Assembly (NCBI GenBank): GCA_963827725.1
Contig: CAWHBM010000001.1
Coordinates: forward strand, 868,001 to 932,000
Origin: VAXT01 sp963827725
Lineage (GTDB): Bacteria > Actinomycetota > Thermoleophilia > Gaiellales > Gaiellaceae
Length of the DNA stretch: 64,000 nt
Reading direction: 5' to 3'
Positions within the stretch are counted from its first letter, which is position 1; each line of letters opens with the position of its first letter. A program made the translations under genes and the position numbers. Of the stretch, positions 9,359-16,926 are shown piece by piece. The notes beneath the pieces were generated by a model, which did not search any database, had not been told where the DNA came from, and worked only from the letters and a program-made list of their open reading frames with translations.

Positions 9359-9364
9359 TACAGT
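9359..9364 (+). promoter_or_regulatory. Putative -10 box of the leuS leader transcript
   Basis: TACAGT fits the TAnnnT pattern used repeatedly in this window. It lies nine bases before the leader-peptide ATG at 9374, so the transcript would begin almost at that codon. No convincing -35 box is visible at the matching distance. Confidence 0.45.
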
Positions 9365-9373
9365 CAATGGGCA

Positions 9374-9394
9374 ATGCAGGAGCTCCTTCTGTAG
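9374..9394 (+). CDS. Six-codon leucine leader peptide ahead of leuS
   Basis: ATG CAG GAG CTC CTT CTG TAG encodes Met-Gln-Glu-Leu-Leu-Leu. Three consecutive leucine codons before a stop, 42 bases ahead of a terminator hairpin in front of leucyl-tRNA synthetase, are what a leucine-sensing attenuator would contain. There is no room for a strong ribosome-binding site; initiation would have to be leaderless from the -10 box at 9359-9364. The three Leu codons are also able to pair with CAGGAAG (9397-9403), the sequence that otherwise forms the foot of the next hairpin. Expression is inferred from this arrangement only. Confidence 0.65.
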   Translation: MQELLL

Positions 9395-9398
9395 CGCA

Positions 9399-9431
9399 GG
9401 AAGCCACCGCGGCCCCGCCGCGCGAGCTTCC
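9399..9431 (+). promoter_or_regulatory. GC-rich leader hairpin upstream of leuS
   Basis: GGAAGC (9399-9404) pairs with GCTTCC (9426-9431), and CGCGGC (9408-9413) pairs perfectly with GCCGCG (9417-9422) around a CCC loop. The 5' arm can instead pair with the leucine codons of the leader peptide (9386-9391), so the structure could switch with ribosome position. Confidence 0.6.
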
Positions 9432-9435
9432 CTTG

Positions 9436-9460
9436 GCCTCTCTAGATGAGAGGCTTTTTT
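9436..9460 (+). terminator. Intrinsic terminator in the leuS leader
   Basis: GCCTCTC (9436-9442), loop TAGAT, GAGAGGC (9448-9454), then six T residues (9455-9460). It lies wholly between the leader peptide and the leuS start codon, so read-through must be controlled for leuS to be expressed. Confidence 0.85.
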
Positions 9461-9475
9461 GTACCCGGAGGCGGT

Positions 9476-11848
9476 ATGGACAGATTCGACCCGAAGACGA
9501 TCGACGCGAAGTGGCAGCAGGTCTGGGAGGCCGAGCGGGCCTTCTACGTCCCGAATCCTGAGCCCGGAGCCGAGACGGAGCAGCGCTTCTACATGCTCGA
9601 GATGCTCCCGTACCCGTCCGGCACTCTGCACATGGGGCACGTCCTGAACTACACCCTCGGCGACGTGCTCACGCACTTCCGGCGGCGCAACGGCTGGACC
9701 GTGATGCGCCCGATGGGCTGGGACGCCTTCGGCCTGCCGGCCGAGAACGCCGCGATCCGCGAGGGCGGCCATCCGCGCGAGATCGTCGAGCAGAACATCG
9801 AGAGCATCCGGGCCGACATGAAGCGCCTCGGCTGGGCGATCGACTGGGACCGCGAGCAGTCGGCTCACCGGCCCGAGTTCTACCGCTGGACGCAGTGGCT
9901 CTTCCTGATGTTCCTCGAGGCGGGCCTCGCCTATCGCAAGGAGGCGCCCGTCAACTGGTGCCCCAAGGACCAGACCGTCGTCGCGAACGAGTACGTCATC
10001 GACGGCCGCTGCGAGCGGTGCGGCACCGAGGTCGTCGCGAAGAACGTGGAGCAGTGGTTCTTCAAGATCACCGCGTACGCCGACGCGCTGCTCGAGGATC
10101 TGGCTCTCCTCGATTGGCCCGAGCGGACGAAGACCATCCAGCGCAACTGGATCGGCCGCTCCGAGGGAGCGGAGGTGCTCTTCCGGGTCGACGACCTGGA
10201 CATCGACATCCCGGTCTTCACGACTCGGCCGGACACATTGTTCGGCGCGACCTTCTTCGTGCTTGCTCCGGAGCATCCACTGGTCGAGCAGCTGGCGAAC
10301 GACGAGGTGCGCGAGTACGTCCAGAAGGCCGCGATGCGATCGGTGGCCGAACGGCAGACCAAAGAGAAGGACGGCGTCTTCACCGGCCATCACGCGATCA
10401 ATCCGGTCAACGACGAGCGGATCCCGGTGTGGGTCGCGGACTACGTCCTGATGGACTACGGGACCGGCGCGATCATGGCCGTTCCCGGCCACGACGAGCG
10501 CGACCTCGAGTTCGCTCAGCGCTGTGAGTTGCCCGTGCGTCCCGTGATCGACGAGGAGGAGGGTGTCCTCGTCAACTCGGGCGAGTTCAGCGGCCTGCCC
10601 GTCGAAGAGGCGAAGACGAAGATCGTCGAGTGGCTCCGCGAGAAGGGCCGCGGCGCGCCGGCGATCAGCTACCGGCTACGCGACTGGTCGATGTCGCGCC
10701 AGCGCTACTGGGGTTGCCCGATCCCGGTTGTCTACTGCGAGGACGACGGGATCGTGGCGGTGCCGGAGGCAGACCTGCCGGTCCTGCTGCCGGAGCTCGA
10801 GGACTACCGGCCGAAGGGCAAGCCGCCGCTGGCCTCCAACGAGGAGTGGATGAACGTGCCCTGTCCCAAGTGCGGCAAGCCTGCCCGGCGCGAGGCCGAC
10901 ACGATGGACACCTTCGTCGACTCGTCCTGGTACTTCCTGCGCTACTGCGACCCGCACAACGACCAGGCGCCGTTCGACCGCCGGATCGTCGACTACTGGA
11001 TGCCGGTTGATCAGTACATCGGCGGCATCGACCATGCGAGGGGCCACCTGCTCTACTCGCGCTTCTTCGTCAAGTTCCTGAACGAGAAGGGGCTCGTCGG
11101 ATTCCGCGAGCCCTTCCAGCGGCTCTTCCACCAGGGCTGGGTGCGCCAGGGCGGGAAGAAGATGTCGAAGTCGAAGGGGAACGTGACCGGCCCAGGCGCC
11201 CTGGCGGACGCCTACGGCGCGGACGCGGTGCGCCTGTACATCCTCTTCATGGGGCCTGCCGATCAGGACATGGAGTGGACGGAGGAGGGCGTCGAGGGGA
11301 TCTCGCGCTTCCTGAAGCGGCTGTGGCGCATCGTGAACGAGGTGGCCGAGCAGGCGCCGAGTGGCGAGCCGGCAGCGACCGACCTCGAACGCGTCGCGCA
11401 CCGGACGATCGCGAGGGTGACCGACGACATCGACCGGCGCTTCCAGTTCAACACGCCGATCGCGGCCGTGATGGAGCTCGTCAACGAGCTGGGCCGAGCA
11501 CCGGAGGATCCCGCGGCACGCTTCGCCGCCGAGACGGCCGTCACCCTGATCCAGCCGTACGCGCCGCATATTGCGGAGGAGCTGTGGTCACGGCTAGGCC
11601 ACGAGCGGCTGTGGGAGCAGCCCTGGCCGGCGGCCGATCCGGCGCTGCTCGAGCGGGATACGTTCGAGCTCGTGATCCAGGTGAACGGGCGTGTCCGCGA
11701 TCGAGTCCAGGTTTCCGCCGATGCGTCCGAGGAGGAGCTCGTCGCGCAGGCGAAGGCCTCGGCGCGCGTTCAGGAGTTCCTGGACGGCAAGGAGATCCGG
11801 AAGGAGATCGTCGTCCCCGGCAAGCTCGTGAACCTCGTGGTCGGCTAA
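9476..11848 (+). CDS. leuS: Leucyl-tRNA synthetase
   Basis: Class I aminoacyl-tRNA synthetase of 790 residues charging tRNA-Leu. The HIGH-type motif is in YPSGTLHMGHVLNY (HMGH, residues 52-55), the editing (CP1) domain follows from about residue 220, and KMSKS is at residues 562-566. A zinc-type CxxC is present at CERCGT and again at CPKCGK. The C-terminus is the standard anticodon-binding domain ending KIRKEIVVPGKLVNLVVG-like. ATG 9476 with GGAGG four bases upstream was chosen; an in-frame ATG at 9446 sits inside the terminator loop and is unlikely. Expression is probably controlled by the leucine leader at 9374-9460. Its end overlaps the opposite lipoprotein gene by four bases. Confidence 0.97.
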   Translation: MDRFDPKTIDAKWQQVWEAERAFYVPNPEPGAETEQRFYMLEMLPYPSGTLHMGHVLNYTLGDVLTHFRRRNGWTVMRPMGWDAFGLPAENAAIREGGHPREIVEQNIESIRADMKRLGWAIDWDREQSAHRPEFYRWTQWLFLMFLEAGLAYRKEAPVNWCPKDQTVVANEYVIDGRCERCGTEVVAKNVEQWFFKITAYADALLEDLALLDWPERTKTIQRNWIGRSEGAEVLFRVDDLDIDIPVFTTRPDTLFGATFFVLAPEHPLVEQLANDEVREYVQKAAMRSVAERQTKEKDGVFTGHHAINPVNDERIPVWVADYVLMDYGTGAIMAVPGHDERDLEFAQRCELPVRPVIDEEEGVLVNSGEFSGLPVEEAKTKIVEWLREKGRGAPAISYRLRDWSMSRQRYWGCPIPVVYCEDDGIVAVPEADLPVLLPELEDYRPKGKPPLASNEEWMNVPCPKCGKPARREADTMDTFVDSSWYFLRYCDPHNDQAPFDRRIVDYWMPVDQYIGGIDHARGHLLYSRFFVKFLNEKGLVGFREPFQRLFHQGWVRQGGKKMSKSKGNVTGPGALADAYGADAVRLYILFMGPADQDMEWTEEGVEGISRFLKRLWRIVNEVAEQAPSGEPAATDLERVAHRTIARVTDDIDRRFQFNTPIAAVMELVNELGRAPEDPAARFAAETAVTLIQPYAPHIAEELWSRLGHERLWEQPWPAADPALLERDTFELVIQVNGRVRDRVQVSADASEEELVAQAKASARVQEFLDGKEIRKEIVVPGKLVNLVVG

Positions 11849-12216
11849 CGGATGCCGGTGTCGATCTGGAAGTTGACTGTCTTGAAGCGACCCTTCGCCA
11901 CGGTCACGCGCGAGGGCTGAGGCACCTTCTCGAAAGCGGGCCGGTTCGTGCGCACCGAATAGGGACCGGGCCTGAGGGCGATCCGGTACCGGCCCTTCTG
12001 GTTGGTCGTGGTGCGGGCGACGACCTTGCCCGACCTGGAGAAGACGAGCTTCACGCCTCGGGCCGGCTCTTCGCACGGCTTGCCCTCATAACAGACCGGC
12101 ATTGTCGGACCGCGCATGACTTTCCCGCTGAGGCCGCTCGCGGTTCCGCCACCGGCGGCCGAGCCGCAGCCGAGCACGAGCGTCGCGAGGACTGCGAGGC
12201 CGAGTGTCTTTCTCAT
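11845..12216 (-). CDS. Small lipoprotein with carboxypeptidase-regulatory-like fold
   Basis: A 123-residue secreted protein. The N-terminus is a lipoprotein signal with lipobox LVLGC (Cys at about residue 17). The remainder, with GVKLVFSRSGKVVARTTTNQKGRYRIALRPGPYSV, resembles the beta-sandwich carboxypeptidase regulatory-like/CarboxypepD_reg domain seen in cell-surface proteins. Two cysteines (VCYEGKPCEEP) may form a disulfide. It is the last gene of the sigma factor/DUF4349 operon, overlapping the preceding gene by four bases. Its role is unknown. Confidence 0.7.
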   Translation of the reverse strand: MRKTLGLAVLATLVLGCGSAAGGGTASGLSGKVMRGPTMPVCYEGKPCEEPARGVKLVFSRSGKVVARTTTNQKGRYRIALRPGPYSVRTNRPAFEKVPQPSRVTVAKGRFKTVNFQIDTGIR

Positions 12217-13229
12217 CCGGTCTCCCCGAGCAGCCGGTGGTCGGCCCGCCGCCGCCGTGTGCGCTCTGCGAGCAGCGCGAGTGCCGCGAGGATCGCGAAC
12301 GGCCCGACTACGACGAGGAAATAAAGCACTGCAATAGCTTCCTTACCCAGAATGTCGCCCGCGTCACCCCAGAAGCGGTCGAAACGGCCCGGCTCGGTCT
12401 GCTGGGCCGCTGCTTCCTTCGTCGTCAGCAGGAGCGAGATCTTCGCGTAGGTCGCCTCGCGGACGATGTTCGAGCGGGTCTGGGTGAGGCGTTTCAGTGT
12501 CCGCTTGGCCTGGTCGAGACGCGCCTGCTCGGCCGGAGTGCGGATGCTCTTGGCCTCGAGCTCGGCGATGATCCTCCGTTGCGCGGCGATCCGGGCCTCG
12601 GTGCGGTCGAGCGGCGCCTGGAGATCGTCGATCGAGATCCGCTGCGAGACGATCGTCCCCAGGTCAGTGAACCTGGCGATTGCCTCCTGCACGTTCTGGA
12701 CGGGCACGCGCAGGTCGAGGCTCGAGTCGCCGGTTTCACTGCCGGTCGCATAGTTGGCGGCAGCGACATAGCCGCCGAGCCGACGCGTGTGCCGAACCGC
12801 GGCCTGGGTCGAGGCGGAAAGGTCCTTGACCCGTAGGTTCATGGCGACGGCATACTGCTGAAGCCGCGAGCCGGGATCGAGAACAGGCTGTTTGCCGAGG
12901 ACGGCATCCAGGCGAGTGCGCTTGGCTTGCGGGGCCAACTCGGGTTCGTCCGTTGCTGCCCCTCCTTCCCTCGCCTCGGGTGGGGCCGCGAAGTTGCCAA
13001 CTTGGTCGCCGCTGCCAGGTCGGGAGTCCTTCAGTCCGCCGATCACGGCGGCGCCGAGGCCGACGGCGAGCGTGAGCGCAATCGCCGCTGACAGCGCCGG
13101 CCGTAGTCGCAGAGCGGCCCGCGGTTGAGCTTTCGGCAGCGAATGGACGAGCCCCCGGAGCCTCTCCGGTGCGGGCGGTGCAGTCTCGCGCAGCTCGCGC
13201 ATGACGTTTTCGAACCTATCCTCGGACAT
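12213..13229 (-). CDS. DUF4349 membrane protein, possible sigma-factor partner
   Basis: 338 residues. A short charged N-terminal segment (residues 1-40, starting MSEDRFENVMRELRETAPP) precedes a membrane helix at about 46-66. A linker follows, then the DUF4349 domain with its typical LRVKDLSASTQAAVRHTRRLGGYVAA opening and a long charged coiled coil (about 205-260, rich in Glu/Arg/Leu). A C-terminal membrane helix (about 300-322) ends in a basic RRRRAD tail. The gene overlaps the ECF sigma factor gene by 14 bases, so the cytoplasmic N-terminus could act as an anti-sigma segment, with the outer domain sensing the envelope. That role is inferred from position and topology. Confidence 0.85.
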   Translation of the reverse strand: MSEDRFENVMRELRETAPPAPERLRGLVHSLPKAQPRAALRLRPALSAAIALTLAVGLGAAVIGGLKDSRPGSGDQVGNFAAPPEAREGGAATDEPELAPQAKRTRLDAVLGKQPVLDPGSRLQQYAVAMNLRVKDLSASTQAAVRHTRRLGGYVAAANYATGSETGDSSLDLRVPVQNVQEAIARFTDLGTIVSQRISIDDLQAPLDRTEARIAAQRRIIAELEAKSIRTPAEQARLDQAKRTLKRLTQTRSNIVREATYAKISLLLTTKEAAAQQTEPGRFDRFWGDAGDILGKEAIAVLYFLVVVGPFAILAALALLAERTRRRRADHRLLGETG

Positions 13230-13758
13230 CGCTTGCCATCCTCTCCTCGAGCTTCTGCAGTGCCCTGCTCAGTCGTGTCGAGACCGCCGTCGGCCTGATT
13301 CCCAGGACCCGGGCGGCCGTTTCTCCGTCCAGCTCCAGGACGACGCGTAGGACGACGACCTCTCGCTCGCCTGCGGAAAGGCTCCTCACCGCGGCGTCCA
13401 GCGCGGGGGAGAGGCCGTCGCCGAAGACCGGCTCGTCCGTCTCGGGGATCTCCCGCGCGTAGGAATCATCGCGCCGCCGCCGCCGCTGCTCGGCCCGGAA
13501 GTGGTCGAGCGCGGTCGAGCGGGCAAGTTGGCAGAGCCATGTGCGGGCCGAAGCGCGCCGGGAGTCGAAGCGCCGCCAGCGGCGAAGCGCCCGCTCGAAC
13601 GTCTCGGCGGCGAGGTCTTCTGCGAGGTGTGGGATTCCGGTCATGTAGAGCAGGTAGCGGTAGACGTCGTCGAGGTGCGCCTCGGCCACGTCGGCGAAGC
13701 TCCGCTCGTCGCGGAGGCCTCGCCTACTGGTTGGCCATGGGGTTGGCACCGCGCTCAC
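13216..13758 (-). CDS. ECF-type RNA polymerase sigma factor
   Basis: About 180 residues with the two sigma-70 domains of the extracytoplasmic function class. Region 2 is in DVYRYLLYMTGIPHLAEDLAAETFERA followed by RTWLCQLARSTALDHFRAEQRRR. Region 4 helix-turn-helix is LDGETAARVLGIRPTAVSTRLSRALQ. GTG 13758 was chosen because upstream codons are low-complexity and contain the GC-rich hairpin; an upstream ATG at 13911 is possible. It overlaps the DUF4349 gene, the likely regulator. The 293-bp gap to comEA holds hairpins and repeats. Confidence 0.88.
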   Translation of the reverse strand: MSAVPTPWPTSRRGLRDERSFADVAEAHLDDVYRYLLYMTGIPHLAEDLAAETFERALRRWRRFDSRRASARTWLCQLARSTALDHFRAEQRRRRRDDSYAREIPETDEPVFGDGLSPALDAAVRSLSAGEREVVVLRVVLELDGETAARVLGIRPTAVSTRLSRALQKLEERMASDVRG

Positions 13759-13820
13759 GTACCTCCTATACGCCGCTGAGAGCCCTAGCGTCACATCTTT
13801 CGCCTCTCGCTTCCCTGACC

Positions 13821-13864
13821 GGCGTCCCGCTCCCGCCGGGCGAAGCCCGGCTCCGCGGGACGCC
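13821..13864. repeat. Nested GC-rich hairpin in the sigma/comEA intergenic region
   Basis: Outer stem GGCGTCCCGC (13821-13830) pairs with GCGGGACGCC (13855-13864). Inner stem GCCGGGC (13835-13841) pairs with GCCCGGC (13845-13851) around a GAA loop. No U-run follows on either strand, so it is not a clear terminator. It would lie in the 5' leader of the sigma operon if that starts upstream. Confidence 0.6.
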
Positions 13865-13870
13865 TCGCGC

Positions 13871-13985
13871 CGCTGAGCGCCTTCCAGCGAGCGGGCCGTG
13901 TGGCCTAACACTGTCCCACTCGCCTACAGGCGCTCAGCGACACGTCAGGAAACCGAGAGCCCGCCTCACTGACCGCTGAGCGCCT
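13871..13985. repeat. Three alternating copies of a 12-bp repeat
   Basis: CGCTGAGCGCCT occurs at 13871-13882 and 13974-13985, and inverted (AGGCGCTCAGCG) at 13928-13939; all three are exact. A partial copy, CGCTGAG followed by AGCCCT, is at 13774. Together with the nested hairpin and the comEA promoter these account for most of the 13759-14051 gap, in which I see no gene. Confidence 0.6.
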
Positions 13986-14007
13986 CGAGCGGGGGCCTGG
14001 TACGCAC

Positions 14008-14040
14008 TTGACACTGAGCTGTGACCCACACGTCACAGCT
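14008..14040 (+). promoter_or_regulatory. comEA promoter region with a palindromic operator
   Basis: A consensus -35 TTGACA (14008-14013) is followed by the perfect inverted repeat AGCTGTGAC-N6-GTCACAGCT (14017-14040), which covers the spacer and the place a -10 box should be. No good -10 is visible, so the site may be controlled. The TGTGA/TCACA halves recall CRP/FNR-family sites, but their spacing is 8, not the usual 6. Confidence 0.55.
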
Positions 14041-14051
14041 CTGGAGGCAGG

Positions 14052-14639
14052 GTGGAAGAGGTGCTGGACTCCCTCCCCCCGGCGCGCCGGCGGCTCGCCG
14101 CCGGCGCGCTACTTCTCGCGCTCGTGCTCCTGCTTGGAGGGCGCCATCTCCTCCACTCCGGGACCGCGGCGAATGAGACTTCCGCGGCGGCGCCCGCGGT
14201 GCCGATTCGAGCGGAGGAGGGGCCAAAGCTCGTGGTCCACGTGGTGGGAGCCGTCCACCGCCCGGGCCTGTACCGCCTTGCGCACGGGTCACGCGTCGCC
14301 GATGCGGTCACGCGCGCGGGCGGGCCGGCTCGCCGCGCCGACCTCTCGTTGGTGAACCTCGCGGCGCCGCTTGCGGATGGGCTCCAGGTCGTCGTCCCGT
14401 TGAAGCCTGCGGCCGGCGCTCCATCTGGCGCCGGCGCGGCGGCCGAAGGGCCTGTGCACCTGAACGTCGCAACTCTGGAGCAACTCGACTCGCTGCCGGG
14501 CGTGGGGCCGGTCACCGCCCAGAAGATTCTCGACCACCGCGAGAAGCACGGCGCATTCACCTCGCTGGACGAGCTCGACGCGATCCCGGGTATCGGGGCA
14601 GCGCGCATCGAGCAGCTCCGCGACGTCGCCGCGCCGTGA
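14052..14639 (+). CDS. comEA: Competence protein ComEA
   Basis: DNA receptor of the transformation machinery, 195 residues. A membrane anchor at about 17-35 is followed by an SLBB domain (KLVVHVVGAVHRPGLYRLAHGSRVADAVTRAGG; key residues GxVxxPGxY) and a C-terminal helix-hairpin-helix pair (LNVATLEQLDSLPGVGP and FTSLDELDAIPGIG) that binds double-stranded DNA. GTG 14052 has GGAGG six bases upstream. The stop overlaps the comEC start (GTGA). With ComEC it would carry DNA from the cell surface into the cytoplasm. Confidence 0.93.
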   Translation: MEEVLDSLPPARRRLAAGALLLALVLLLGGRHLLHSGTAANETSAAAPAVPIRAEEGPKLVVHVVGAVHRPGLYRLAHGSRVADAVTRAGGPARRADLSLVNLAAPLADGLQVVVPLKPAAGAPSGAGAAAEGPVHLNVATLEQLDSLPGVGPVTAQKILDHREKHGAFTSLDELDAIPGIGAARIEQLRDVAAP

Positions 14640-16911
14640 GCCTCCTTCGCGCGAGGCCTCATTTGCTCGCGTGTTGCCTCTGCGTCGGGCTGGCCGCGGC
14701 CAATGGTGCCCGCGCCACGTCGGTCCTTCTCGCCTGCGCCGCGATCGGCCTGGCGCTCGGCTCGGTGATCGCTGCTCCGGCCGCTCGCCTTCCCTTGATC
14801 GCAGTCGCCCTAGTGATCGCCGGGTGGTGGTGGGGCAGCGCGCGACTCGATGCTCTCGACCAGAGTGCCCTACTTCCCCGAGTTGGGACCGCCGGGCGCA
14901 TGGTCGTCGCCGTAACCGGGCCGGCACGGCGGTCGCGATACGACCTACGGGTGCCGGCTCAGGCTCGCCGGTTCCGTGATTTTGCGATTCGCGAGCCTGT
15001 GCTCCTACGACTCCCTCCGGGCCGCTCGCCGCCGCAGGGTGCGCTGCTCGAGCTCACCGGCGAGATCCGGGCTCCACGCGGGTCCGAGGACGGCTTCGAC
15101 GAGCGCACCTGGCTCCGGCGCCACGGAGTCCACGTTGTCGTCGTGGCGTCGCGCTGGCGTGTCGCCGGCCACCGGGAAGGAATCGCCGGATTCGCAGACC
15201 GGATCCGCGCGCGCCTTGCGCGCTCGATGGCGCCCGGCGTCCGCGGCGAGCGGCGGGCGGTGATCGCCGGGATCGTGCTCGGCGAAGACGAGGGCCTGTC
15301 CGAGGAGCTGCGCGCTCGCTTTCGGGCATCGGGCCTGTACCACCTCCTGGCCGTCTCCGGTCAGAACGTCATGTTCATCGCGGGCGGCGCGATTGCCTTG
15401 GCATGGCTCGTCGGCCTCTCCCGGCTGGTGGGTGAAATCGGGGCGCTGGCGGCGATCGGGGGCTACGTGCTCGCGGTTGGCTGGCAGCCGTCGGTCGTCC
15501 GTGCAGGAGTCGCGGGTTCGCTCGCCTCGCTGGCCTGGCTCGCCGCGAGGCCGCAGGACCGCTGGTACTTCCTCCTCGTCGGAGCGGCGATCCTGCTTGC
15601 CTGGAACCCGTACTCACTCCTCGACGCGGGCTTCCAGCTCTCGTTCGCGGCCGTGGCCGCGATCTTCGTCGCCGTCCCGCGGATGCAACGCGGTCTCGCT
15701 GGGTACCCGGTGCCTCGCTCGCTCGCGGAGATCGTCGCCGTCTCGGGAGCATGCGGCATTGCGACTGCGCCCATCCTGATCACGCAGTTCGGGTCCGTCC
15801 CGCTCTATTCGATTCCCGCGAACGCGCTCGCCGCGCCCGTGGTCGCGCCCCTCCTGGGGCTGTCCCTCGTGACGGCCATGATCGCTCCGGTCCTGCCTCC
15901 GGTGGCGGCGGCTCTCGCCTGGGCGAACGGCTGGCTCGCCGCTTATCTCGCCGGCTGCGCGCGACTGATCGGCGGCCTTCCCTACGCCTCCGCCTCGGCT
16001 CGCACGGCGCTGGCGGTGATCGGGGTCGGCTTCGTCATGGCGCTTCGTCGTCTCGCGACTTCGCCCGCCGCGGGCGCCACGCCTGGCGGTGCTCCTCCTG
16101 CTCGCGGTGCTCATCGCGGGAGGCTGGCGGCTGCGAGGCGGCTCGGACGCGCTGCCTCCACCCCGAGGGACTGCGGATCACGTTCCTCGACGTCGGGCAG
16201 GGAGATGGAGCGCTGCTGCAGGTGCCAGAGGGCGCGGTGCTCGTCGACGAAGGAGTGCCTGAAGCAGATGTCGCGGGGCAGCTTCGTAGCCTTGGCCTGA
16301 CCAGCCTGTCCATGGTCGTGCTCACCCATCCTCAGCGAGACCACGTCGGCGGAGCGGCGGAGGTTCTCGAGCGCCTGCGCGTGGGCGCGGTGCTCGATCC
16401 CGCCATCCCCAGCGAGAGCGCCGAGGAGCGGGCGGCGCTTGCGGCTGCGCGCCGGCGCCGCGTCCGCGTGGTCGTCGCTCGGGCGGGAGAGGGATTCCGC
16501 ATCGGCCGGCTGCGCCTCCGCGTGCTCTGGCCCGAAGGCCCGGGCTCGCCGGGAGACGACCCGAACAACCACGCGACCGTGCTGCTCGCCTCGTACGGAG
16601 AGATCGATGCGCTACTCACCGCCGACGCCGAGTCCGGTGTCACGGGCCGCCTCCACGTCCCTCCGGTCGAGATCCTGAAGGTCGCCCATCACGGCTCGGA
16701 CGACCCCGGTCTACCGGGGCTCCTCGAGCAGATCCAACCTCGGGTGGCGGTGATCTCGGTGGGCGCAGACAACGACTACGGGCATCCGACCGCGTCGACG
16801 ATCGCGTCGCTCGCCGAGGTGCCAGGGCTCGCCGTCTATCGCACCGATCGGGACGGTCGCGTGGTCGTCGAGTCGGACGGCGAGGCGATGACGGTTCGGA
16901 CCGAGCGCTGA
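14636..16911 (+). CDS. comEC: Competence DNA channel ComEC/Rec2, frameshifted
   Basis: About 758 residues once frames are joined. The N-terminal part holds the DUF4131 region, and the Competence domain follows with VSGQNVMFIAGG and multiple membrane helices. The C-terminal metallo-beta-lactamase-like domain starts at LRITFLDVGQGDG, with the metal site HPQRDHVGG and the later KVAHHGSDD. The frame changes near 16060-16085, where the next helix (LAVLLLLAVLIAGGW) is read in a second frame, and again near 16165-16185, before LRITFLDVGQGDG in the third. Both domains are otherwise intact, so single-base errors are likelier than a dead gene. GTG 14636 overlaps comEA. Confidence 0.88.
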
Positions 16912-16912
16912 C

Positions 16913-16918
16913 TATGCT
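16913..16918 (+). promoter_or_regulatory. -10 box for holA
   Basis: TATGCT starts just after the comEC stop (TGA 16909-16911) and is separated from ATG 16927 by eight bases, so holA can be transcribed as a nearly leaderless message. No Shine-Dalgarno sequence is present before the ATG. Confidence 0.5.
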
Positions 16919-16926
16919 TGGCCACG

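Noticed and set aside
9374..9460. T-box riboswitch ahead of leuS
   Set aside because: The CCACCGCGG stretch recalls part of the T-box sequence, but the leader is only about 90 bases, with no specifier stem or GGUGG element. A leader-peptide mechanism fits better.
9446..9475. leuS start at ATG 9446
   Set aside because: This ATG lies in the terminator loop and would add ten residues not seen in LeuS. ATG 9476 has its own GGAGG.
14017..14040. Canonical CRP operator upstream of comEA
   Set aside because: Half-sites match TGTGA/TCACA but the spacer is 8 bases rather than 6, so the site is reported only as a palindromic operator.
14636..16911. Programmed frameshifting in comEC
   Set aside because: There is no slippery sequence with a downstream structure at either break, and similar one-base changes occur in unrelated genes, which points to sequence error.
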